Positions 45,538 to 53,972 of a stretch of DNA of 64,000 nucleotides are shown in pieces. Below the pieces are notes generated by a model, which saw nothing but the letters and a program-made list of their open reading frames with translations, had not been told where the DNA came from and made no database searches. Origin of the DNA: Parasitella parasitica (taxonomy: Eukaryota; Mucoromycota; Mucoromycetes; Mucorales; Mucoraceae); assembly GCA_025201805.1 (NCBI GenBank), contig MU619269.1, positions 154,851 through 218,850 on the forward strand, written 5' to 3'. A program made the position numbers and the translations under genes. The first letter of the stretch is position 1, and each line of letters begins with the position of its first letter.

Positions 45538-46813
45538 TGCCTCGATTTAGAAAAAAAAAAAGGAAAAGAGACAGCTCACTATGTCCAAGAAGCAACGGAA
45601 TCTGATGCTATACAACCAAAACATTTCGGGTCTAATGTACAATCCATAGACAGTTCTAGTGTAGATACCATAGCCAAATCTAGCGTACAGTCTGATGATG
45701 TTTCAGCTCAAAGTACCCCTTTTTTACAGATCATTTACAGTAACAACGACGTCGATAGTTCTTATAAAGAAAAGGAGTCGGAAACTACGACCAATATATC
45801 GTCTGCTTGGTGTATTGTGGGTTACGTTTGGTCGATGACACTCAGTGAATTAAATATTATCTCTGAAGGAAAGAAAGAAATGGTTACTAGCAATTCAAAT
45901 ATAAAGTCGATATATGATAATACTCACAATCTTGCCTTTGAAAAGCTTTTAAAACCATCAGATATTGACAAAAGACCTTTTCTATCTGCTATGAAACATT
46001 TGTTGTTTCATTTAGTGACGGATATTATCCATATGAGCGTGTTTCTGTTGGACTGTTGCCCACCTCCTTCAACAAGAACAGCCTGAGCCTTTGAATGGAT
46101 TGATCAACGGAAGTCATCCACGCTCAGCGCATTTCTTGCAGCATATGAGACGGTACAACACTTTGTTTGCGTTTACCTCATTTGGTACTGATGCCACCCC
46201 TGAGCAACTTCAACGAGAGAGACAAGAAGAAATCAGAGATGGAATCATTCCAGTTCGTGTTCATGGAGAACTATATCATTTGCAAGCTCCTTTGAATTTG
46301 AACAACAGCCAGCTGTGTATTTATGATCCGGATTATTCTGCTGCAATTCGATCTGCAGATCAACGGAATGAAGGGTTAGATGAGACAGTCATTGAGCAGT
46401 TGAGCGAGATGATTGCTAATCCAGAAATTTTTGGCAACCCTTTTGTCCAAGTATACAAGCACACTCACGAAATTTTGAGAGAGGAAGAGGAGCGACAAGC
46501 CCAAAATGGTATCAACGAAGATGCTCACATCAGGCTCAACCTTCAGATGCGAATGGAGCTAATTGTTGGTGAAGACAGCCGCACCCAAAATCTGCCAACT
46601 GTCAACGAGATTGCGGCTATTATACCCAACGAATATGCTGACAGGAGTTTCAGAGATATTTTGATTACATATCGAAATAGCTCCTCCACCAGTGCTCAGG
46701 GTCTTTTCAAAAGAATTAATGAAACGCATGCTGCCCACATGCCCCTTCATTATGTCTTGCTTTTCCCTAGAGGCGAATATCCAGTAGAGGGACGTGGGGT
46801 GGGGGTTCATTAG
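45538..46813 (+). pseudogene. Helitron replication protein, N-terminal part only
   Basis: A start at 45538 (MPRFRKKKRKRDSS) is followed, after a shift in an A run, by a 180-codon frame. The well-preserved frame 46091-46813 (240 codons) has LINGSHPRSAHFLQHMRRYNTLFAFTSFGTD, LYHLQAPLNLNNSQLCIYD, NRNEGLDETVIEQL-like LDETVIEQLSEMI, NPFVQVYKHTHEIL, RTQNLPTVNEIAAI and THAAHMPLHYVLLFPRGEYP. These are the blocks of the Helitron_like_N domain (region before the Rep HUH nuclease of Helitrons). Right after FPRGEYP the sequence leaves the family and meets a Helitron-type 3' end within 150 bp. The Rep and helicase parts are therefore deleted. Confidence 0.75.
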
Positions 46814-46913
46814 GGATACTTCCCTCTGACTATTATGTAAACTTCTCCATAATTATCAATGCCTGATTGCTTGATTTAACTAAATTTTTATTGTTGTGTA
46901 AATTAGATCTTCC

Positions 46914-46958
46914 CGCAGAGCGACGCCGTCATCGAGCGTAGCGAGATCAAACGGCTAG
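46914..46958 (+). mobile_element. Helitron-type 3' terminus (copy 2)
   Basis: This reads agagcgacgccgtcatcgagcgtagcgagatc..., ending ggCTAG before T at 46959. It shares with the terminus at 45498 the order gcgacg...ccgtc..gagcg.agcgag...CTAGTA. It closes the internally deleted Helitron whose protein fragment lies just upstream. Confidence 0.55.
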
Positions 46959-48765
46959 TAATGATAATACGCGAATAATAATACATGAAAAAGATTTTTG
47001 AGTGGAGTGAATCCGTGGAGAAGAGACAATTTAAAATTATGTCAGGTGAACAGAAGCTTTGAATGGCACAGGTATAATTAAGTTTGTCAAGGAGCTATAA
47101 ACATGATATAAGAATTAGGTGGTTACATGATATGTATTGCAACGATGCAGAGAGTGCGTATCCTTGGTGGCGAATTCGCTTAAGTAGTATTACTGTTTTC
47201 AAAACTTTACATTTCGACCTCTCTACACTTGTTTACCTCTATTACAATTTACAAACTTCACATTGAGTGTCTCGCTTCCTTTTGAGATATTAAATCAATT
47301 ATTTAATACTTGATCTGAGTGGGTATAAACTTCGTAATCCTGAAAAATAAATAAATAAGTATCAAATAATTGAATTATGTTTAGCTGCATCAGCAAACTG
47401 GAAACAAGATCAACCAAATCAATGAAGCAAACTTTGCTCTGCTGAAATGCATAATTCTCTACACCAGCATCGAGAGCAAACCATCTACCACCTAGGATGT
47501 ATTTGTAATATACATTATTCAACCAAGGGTAGCCACACATCGTGACATGTCACCGGTTAAAACGAAGAGAACACAACCAGCAAAGCTATAATTGTTGGTG
47601 CTTCCACTGATTCCCAAATCCAAATATTGCTTCTTTAAAAAGCGTATTGGTTGAACCATCTATTAATCGGTTATCTAACATTCTAGATAATATTCAACAA
47701 TCAATATTCTGTGGCTTGCAAGGTGCAATGGCAGAACGGTCAATAAAGCTAAAGGTGTTCCTCATTCCGCGCAGACCATTAAAAGCTTCAAAAGATTGGT
47801 TGATCCTGTTTATAGTCTACTCGTAGCCTATTAAACTTCCCTGTTGGAAAGAATACCAGCTCTTTTTATAGAATAAAAATTTAGATAAAGTTGTTCTGCT
47901 GAAATGCATAATTCTCTACACCAACATCGAGAACAAACCATCTACCACCTAGGATGTATTTGTAATATACATTATTCAACCAAGGGTAGCCACACATCGT
48001 GACATGTCACCGGTTAAAACGAAGAGAACACAACCAGCAAAGCTATAATTGTTGGTGCTTCCACTGATTCCCAAATCCAAATATTGCTTCTTTAAAAAGC
48101 GTATTGGTTGAACCATCTATTAATCGGTTATCTAACATTCTAGATAATATTCAACAATCAATATTCTGTGGCTTGCAAGGTGCAATGGACAGAACGGTCA
48201 ATACAGCTAAAGGTGTTCCTCATTCCGCGCAGACCATTAGACTTTAGAATGAAAATAGAGTTGACTAAAGATTTTTTTTGTTTTTGTTTATGAGGAGTCG
48301 AGCTCAGTTTTATCAAGTAGCGGTCCCATGTGTTTTTTTTATTAGGCTATACGCATCTTGGCATTGCATACATTTATATTTATACTTCGTTCTTCAATTA
48401 GCATCTACAGTCATTTCAAAAAGTAAAGTCGCTGATTTTGATGTTGTGCAAAAAAAAAAAAGAATGAAAAAAGGGAAATTTGTTTAAGCACTTTGTTAAG
48501 CACTTTTTGTAAAGCATTTTTGTGAAGCATTTTTGTTAAGCACTTGGAGATTGACGAAAGCAAGTTTGGTAAATGTAAGTACCACTGGGATCATGCTGTT
48601 GCTGGGTGTTTGGGTTTTGTATTTGTTCACTTTTGTTGACCCAGCCTGCCCACATGCATGGTCTAACATAATTGCCTCTTACCGTAAAAAAGAAAAGAAA
48701 AAGAAAACACGGCAAAGCCCACACATAGATCGAATAATTCTTTTTATTTTTGAGTTGATTATTAA
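46959..48765. repeat. Spacer with a long direct duplication and a small minisatellite
   Basis: No supportable gene. A block of about 344 bp (47438-47781) is repeated almost exactly at 47895-48239, with 113 bp in between. The two copies differ by a few substitutions and one-base indels (for example caatggcag versus caatggacag). A run of about five 14-15 bp units of the ttttgttaagcac type occupies 48481-48545. The rest, up to the stop at 48766, is AT-rich. Confidence 0.7.
47438..48239. repeat. About 344-bp direct repeat in two copies
   Basis: Copy 1 (47438-47781) and copy 2 (47895-48239) are collinear, both starting tctgctgaaatgcataattc and ending cgcgcagaccatta. Near-identity points to a recent duplication. 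On the minus strand each copy can encode MCGYPWLNNVYYKYILGGRW, but no larger gene is visible. The copies may be parts of a repeated element or the outcome of unequal exchange. Confidence 0.85.
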
Positions 48766-49878
48766 TTATGTTGATATTTCAAATGACATGATCGTTGGGC
48801 GGTGTCGGCTAGGCATTGCTTGATGGACTGATGCTTTGCAGATGCGATTGAAGGTGTCAACTACGCGACAAACGCGAGGCATATCCACATTAAGTTTAGT
48901 TAAATCATCCAAGCAGCTAGGAATCTTGATTTTTTCCAGCTCGTACATGACATAAAGTCCTGTTGATGGCAAAACCAAGACATAAAACGTAACCATTCTT
49001 CCAATAACCTGCAGACCCAGGACACCTTCCATGTTTTGTGCATCGAGAGCATTCTTGCAGAATATACCAACGCGAAGTAGATCCCGACAAATCGAATAAT
49101 TGTTACCACCTTGAGCAGCTGACTTGGCTTCCCCATAGCCATGATTCGACGCCCATGTCATCCCATGTAAACGACTTATACATATATCGGGACGTTTTGT
49201 TGATAAATCTTCATGCTGTCGAGCTTCAGTTATTTCATTAGTCCATCGTAGGTATATGCCCTCGTCCGAATCGTCAAATAAACCAGATAAAAAAGGATCA
49301 ACGAATCGAGTGCTAAGTTCAAATTCGTTGGTGTCTTCTGCAATAGGTACGGGAGGAAGCTTTCGAATCAAATCGATTATGCATTTTTTGAACTTGTTTT
49401 CATTTGTGGGGAGGTCCAAATCCAAAAGATGTGCAATCGCTTTATCTCGACTGATTACTCCCATGGTAAGATCTTGAACGATGCCGAACATGCTGGTAGT
49501 CGTCGCCATTGACATTGGAAGCTTTTTAATGCCATATTTTGTCTCAATCCCATTGATGGTTGCCTTGAGGTCGTGATTGCTGAAATAGGGTGATAAATCC
49601 TCTGGGTACTGATTTCGTGACAAGAGCAAAATGTGGGTGGCTGCCATGGCGCAGTGGATGTGATTTTCGAATGATAGTTTCCATTCGTGTTCACATAATG
49701 AAAGCTGCAGCTTATGAAACGCTATTGTTGCATCGAAGTTTTGTACCAACAAATGGTCATCGTGATCAAGAGGCGGAAACGATAGGCATAATGGATCCAA
49801 CAACTCAGTTCCAAGGATATTGCTTAAGCGACGGTTGTTAGGCTGGTCTTGGCTGTTGTAGCTTTGTTGCCCTGTCAC
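48766..49878 (-). CDS. PD-(D/E)XK nuclease-like protein, intronless, family uncharacterised
   Basis: A single open frame of 370 aa. Around residues 230-252 it has KRPDICIS...NHGYGEAKSA, with Asp231, Glu250 and Lys252 placed as in the PD-(D/E)XK nuclease core. Glu185-187 in the preceding helix could be the extra acidic residue. The block then reads CRDLLRVGIFCKNALD, GLQVIGRMVTFYVLVLPSTGLYVMYELEKIKIP and VVDTFNRICKAS. The same order of blocks occurs in the eight-exon gene at 53973-56183. I believe related proteins are expanded in Mucorales, but I know of no assigned function. The intact frame amid transposon relics suggests selection, recent mobility or recent copying. Possible roles are DNA cleavage in a mobile element or in defence; neither is shown by the sequence. 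Confidence 0.6.
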   Translation of the reverse strand: MTGQQSYNSQDQPNNRRLSNILGTELLDPLCLSFPPLDHDDHLLVQNFDATIAFHKLQLSLCEHEWKLSFENHIHCAMAATHILLLSRNQYPEDLSPYFSNHDLKATINGIETKYGIKKLPMSMATTTSMFGIVQDLTMGVISRDKAIAHLLDLDLPTNENKFKKCIIDLIRKLPPVPIAEDTNEFELSTRFVDPFLSGLFDDSDEGIYLRWTNEITEARQHEDLSTKRPDICISRLHGMTWASNHGYGEAKSAAQGGNNYSICRDLLRVGIFCKNALDAQNMEGVLGLQVIGRMVTFYVLVLPSTGLYVMYELEKIKIPSCLDDLTKLNVDMPRVCRVVDTFNRICKASVHQAMPSRHRPTIMSFEIST

Positions 49879-50159
49879 TGGTTCTTCGTAGGACTGACAC
49901 TGTTAAATACCATCCTCGGGGTGGTCCATGAAATATAAGGATTCAGCAAATCCATCGGAATTTTTAAGCAATATAATTGATGAAGAAGACGAGGGAAATA
50001 TTTTGACATTAGAGCAACTTCAGCAGAGACCTATTAATGAGTTCCCAGGAAAATTCCCCTCAAAAAATGCAATAATATAAAAGCTGTGTTTGACCCTCAA
50101 AAGAACATCCCCAGTGGAAGAAATACAAACAACTGAAAGAATAGGAAGAGAGCGAAAGG
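49879..50159. promoter_or_regulatory. Upstream region of the PD-(D/E)XK gene and left flank of a transposase relic
   Basis: The 5' flank of the minus-strand gene. A plus-strand frame (IIDEEDEGNILTLEQLQQRPINEF, about 49965-50040) looks protein-like and may belong to the same relic as the downstream transposase fragment, but it is broken. I see no clear promoter motif. Confidence 0.3.
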
Positions 50160-50740
50160 TATTAATTGCTTAACAAACTGTATTTTTGTTGATGAAGAAA
50201 GTGGAATTAATGCCTGTATGGTACCCGGACATGCAAGTTCTGTCAAAGGAAAGAAGGCCCACGTAATCACAAAGACGAAAAGAGACAAGAACATTTCAAT
50301 CATTGATACTATTTCAGCAAAAAGGGTTGAATCTTCACAAGCTGTTATGACAGATGTTTCTACAAACAGGGTTTTCTTTGCTGAAATTATCAAGCAGCTG
50401 TTGGAATGGGTTGATATGGAAAACCCACAACAAGGACTCTATTTTATTATGGATGATGTAAAATTTTATAAGAGTCCTATCTTTTCAACACTCAAAAAAT
50501 AGCTGCCATTTCTTGCCATCATATTCTCTTGATAAATACTATCGAAACTAGCTTTAACAAAGGAAAACAGAGAGACTCTCTTGAGGCTCATTAAGGAAGC
50601 AGAGAAGAAACAACTTCTCAAGACTGTGAAGGATGGGAACATCATTTTGTCAATAATCTCGGTAGATTCATTGATGGAGAAGATCCCTAAATACTGTGGC
50701 CATTTTTGTGAGATTTATTTTCAGATTTTGTGGGTGAGTT
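50160..50740 (+). pseudogene. Tc1/mariner-like transposase relic, C-terminal part
   Basis: In the plus frame, VDEESGINACMV is followed by KGKKAHVITKTKRDKNISIIDTISAK. Then comes LEWVDMENPQQGLYFIMDDVKFYKSPIF, matching the YxIMDNAxxHKS region with the second catalytic Asp. After stops and shifts, RETLLRLIKEAEKK and HFVNNLGRFIDGEDP resemble the C-terminal end of Tc1-like transposases. The loop with the third acidic residue is lost. Decayed, and not closely similar to relics A and B at 21-24 kb. Confidence 0.5.
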
Positions 50741-52362
50741 TGATTTGATAATACAATAATTTTCTATTTTACATTAAAGAGAAGATATGAGTAAGATTTC
50801 TACACGACATGTCACGATCTGATCTTGATGTAATCTTTGAATAAGCCTAGAAACTTGCAATAGGTTCCATTATTCATCCTTATTTGTAAAAGAGTTACCA
50901 ACAATTAATACCATGACCCGTAAATTATAACTATGTTAGAATATGACATATGTAGCCTTTATATCAATACAACAATAGAATTATTGCCATTCGATACTAT
51001 TGCAATGCAATTATGGATTAACAGAAAGAAAAATTTAAACCTAAAGCTTTCATTCCTAGGATATAAATACTTACCATGTCAGCCATCGTAATAGGCGTAC
51101 ACCTAATATTAGGAGCTACTCACAGAGAGTAGGTTCGTGAATTAGTGTACTTTCATTATGAGAAATCTTACCTCTTGGCAACGCTATAACTAATATAACA
51201 AGCACCACATCTGCTCGGATGCCCTCTCCTTAACATATACATGCTTAGAGCAAGATGCACATACTGCTGCCATCATATCATACATCGTCAAGGGACCGAT
51301 ATCTGAATATATGAAAAGAGAATCAGACTGACGTATGGCTGTGCTTGGTTACCAGCATCTAGTTATAAAAGCAAATAAAAAAGATCCAGGTTGTCAACTT
51401 AGACATTAAAAGTCTTAAGCAAAAGTAAATGCTCAACATTACCTTCCATTTTTCCCAAATTGGTTCCATCCAGTATCAAGGCCACCGCATCTGCTCGGAT
51501 ATCCTCTCCTTAACACAAAAGTGCTTAGAACAAGATGGACCAACTGCTGTCACCATATCATACATCGTCAAGGGGCCGATATCTGAATATATGAAAAGAG
51601 AATCAGACTCATGTGTGGCTGCGGTGATTACTCGTGAAATTTTCAAGCACTACATCTGCTCGGATGCCCTCTCCTTAACATATACATGCTTAGAGCAAGA
51701 TGCACCAACTGCTGCCATCATATCATACATCGTAAAGGGACCATTAAACTAAACGCATGAAAAGAGAATCAGACTGACGTATGGCTGTGCTTGGTTACCA
51801 GCATCTAGTTATAAAAGCAAATAAAAAAGATCCAGGTTGTCAACTTAGACATTAAAAGTCTTAAGCAAAAGTAAATGCTCAACATTACCTTCCATTTTTC
51901 CCAAATTGGTTCCATCCAGTATCAAGGCCACCGCATCTGCTCGGATATCCTCTCCTTAACACAAAAGTGCTTAGAACAAGATGCACCAACTGCTGCCACC
52001 ATATCATACATCGTCAAGGGGCCGATATCTGAATATATGAAAGGAGAATCAGACTCATGTGTGGCTGTGGGTGATGGAGAATAGCATATCGCATTATGGT
52101 GTAACTAATAAATGAAGTGCAATTAAGACGATTATATCGAGAGCAGGGTTAGTGGCATATAAAAGCCATTTTAACAAGCAGAGTTTACCTTTCGCTTACA
52201 GAAGATGACAGTAAATTTTTGTAGCCAAACTACGTTCAATGTTTGATCTTTGTACATCGTCAAGCAGCCTACGTTTAAACGTATGAAAAGAAAATTAGTT
52301 GATGCAAGTAAAATTATAAAAGGTAAATCTGAAGGCTCTGGAATCAAGTGACTGTCCGCTGT
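50741..52362. repeat. Higher-order tandem repeat region
   Basis: Between about 51203 and 52080 a unit of about 446 bp is present twice (51203-51646 and 51648-52080, nearly identical). Each unit holds two diverged copies of a 110-130 bp module (starting near ctgctcggat at 51211, 51491, 51656 and 51937). The module reads ICSD.LSLT..CLEQDAPTA..ISYIVKGP in the same plus-strand frame in copies 2, 3 and 4. No start or splice structure shows a real gene. The flanks 50741-51200 and 52081-52362 are AT-rich and show nothing else. Confidence 0.6.
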
Positions 52363-52810
52363 TTATACGGTGCAGGATAAATCAAGATGTCGCCAAAGTG
52401 GAGGCCTCCAAGCGGTATGGTTTTCAAATAAAATAGAGTCTTGTATTCTGGTACTGGTATGCTTCTTTGTTGTTGGCTTGTAGTAATAACGCTCGAAAGT
52501 GTTTGTCTTCAAACTCCAATTGGCGTTTATTTTGACATTGTCAATGTCAAACCCTTTTTCAACTGCTTTCGTGCTAGTGGCAGACCTGATTGAATGCGTC
52601 AACACCTGCTTTTTCCATGATTATTTTGATCCACCCAGATATGGTTGCTGACCTGATTAATCTTTTTTTCTTGCTATTATTTATGTATGACAAAAATAGG
52701 GTATGGCCATTTGATAGCCCTGCTCAGATGCTTCTTGTTTTCTTCATAAATAACTGCATTGTCTTAACTGGACAAATCGCTTCATCTTACTGTATTGTAC
52801 TGTTTTCCCA
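52363..52810 (-). pseudogene. Tyrosine recombinase fragment of the DIRS-like element
   Basis: The preserved frame (52605-52363, 80 codons) has LTHSIRSATSTKAVEKGFDIDNV, then ANWSLKTNTFERYYYKP, ending HLDLSCTV. Upstream, in a second frame, SKKKRLIRSATISGWIKIIMEKAG precedes it, with one frameshift in between. HxxR and the nucleophile Tyr region (F.RYYYKP) are those of YR-type integrases. The N-terminal half is lost. Confidence 0.65.
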
Positions 52811-52816
52811 GTTCTT

Positions 52817-53530
52817 TTAAAAGTTGGTGAGTCGTCCTCCTGGCAAGATCCCATATTTGGGAACCGAATAATTTGTTTTTGTGATTGTGGCAGTTGTTAG
52901 ATGATTAACGGTGGTTGGCAATTTTGATCCCTTCTTATTATTGTTGGCTTTTGCTGCTCTTGTTTTTGGTTCCAGCTCCTTCGGTGGGTTAACTGCCGTT
53001 TCCAGAGGAATGAAGATTCCCACGTCTCCTGTCTCTTGATATAAACTTCCTCCTAATCTTTTTAAGGGTCCTCCATTATTGTTGGAGTAGCCTCTGTTGC
53101 TACCTCCTCTCGGGTATCTGCCATAATTTGATGAGGATGCTGCTGCTGCCACAACCATTCTTAATTCAAATCTTGCTTGTTATAGTCTGTCGAAAAACAA
53201 TGGTTCAAAGGCGTTGACTGTTCTTCTGTCCAGATGTTTAACACTGGCTGGCACTCTAAGTGCATTAGTTACATATTCTCTAACTTCTTGATCCTGGAAT
53301 TTTGTTGTTGCAAATCCAACGATTGCCTGCTCAAGGACTGCTTGAAATAATACTTGGTTATCTGCTGTATGGAATGTGATATTGCCCTTGATGCTGTCCA
53401 AATAGGCAAAAATTTTAGTTGTAACTTTTGCTTGCATTTTGGAGCTTTCTGTATGCTTGTAGATGGTGTTGACGACTTGTAATGTGTCAATTTTGCACCT
53501 TTTGAGTTTAGGAGCGAGTTATTTATTGAT
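52817..53530 (-). pseudogene. Gag-like fragment of the DIRS-like element
   Basis: The first frame (about 53530-53180) contains ITFHTADNQVLFQAVLEQAIVGFATTKFQDQEVREYVTNALRVPASVKHL and ends at a stop. The second frame (53158-52817) has a Gly/Asn-rich stretch (SNYGRYPRGGSNRGYSNNNGG) typical of nucleic-acid-binding gag tails and ends GGRLTNF. Assignment to DIRS rests mainly on position and on the GGRL motif. Confidence 0.5.
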
Positions 53531-53972
53531 CTGCTCTTGTCTTGTCCAGTTTAAATGTAAATATTTCTTTGTATTCCTTTTGAACTTTGTAATTATTTTT
53601 CGTAACTCATAATTAGACGAGCTTTCCAAAGACTTTGATATTGCCATTCACAATTCATCTTCTTCCCTCGTCTCTGGTTACTGGGTTCCACTTTTCTAAT
53701 AATACGGACGATATTCTCTCTTGTGAAAAATTGTTCAGTGGCATGTTGCATGTTGCATGTCTGTTCTTTTATAAGACTTTGATCTGTCATCAGTTGTTTC
53801 CACGTCGCGGCTTAGGAGGAATTATTTTTACAATATTTTCATGCAAATAAAACTGGCTTAGAGAGCATTTACGACATTGGAGGCCGGAACGGAGTCAAAT
53901 GAGATTGTCTTGGGCACGAAAGGCAATTGTTGCTCTTCATATCATTGAAAAACACTAATTTCGCATTGATTA
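53531..53972 (+). promoter_or_regulatory. Upstream region of the 594-aa nuclease-like gene
   Basis: About 440 bp between the collapsed DIRS-like element and the start at 53973. AT-rich. I see no strong TATA box and no other gene; the sequence ttgcatgttgcatgt (53745-53760) is a short direct repeat. Confidence 0.35.

Larger units (their letters stand above)
52363..53530 (-). mobile_element. DIRS-like (tyrosine-recombinase) retrotransposon, collapsed
   Basis: On the minus strand a gag-like part (53530-52817) ends YGILPGGRLTNF, which resembles the start of DIRS-type reverse transcriptase domains (GGRL..F..NW). The sequence then jumps to CPVKTMQLFMKK, LFLSYINN, WIKIIMEKAGV and THSIRSATSTKAVEKGFDID, then KINANWSLKTNTFERYYYKP. 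The last part is the end of a tyrosine recombinase with the HxxR and catalytic Tyr. Reverse transcriptase, RNase H and methylase-like regions between gag and recombinase are missing. Stops interrupt the frames. It is an internal-deletion derivative. Confidence 0.65.

Noticed and set aside
47295-47540. 81-codon minus-strand frame in the duplicated block
   Set aside because: It starts inside copy 1 and runs into unique DNA; the copy-2 frame is not continued in the same way, so it is not a conserved gene.
51200-52085. CRISPR-like array
   Set aside because: Repeats are far too long (modules of 110-130 bp in 446-bp units), without regular unique spacers, and the genome is eukaryotic.
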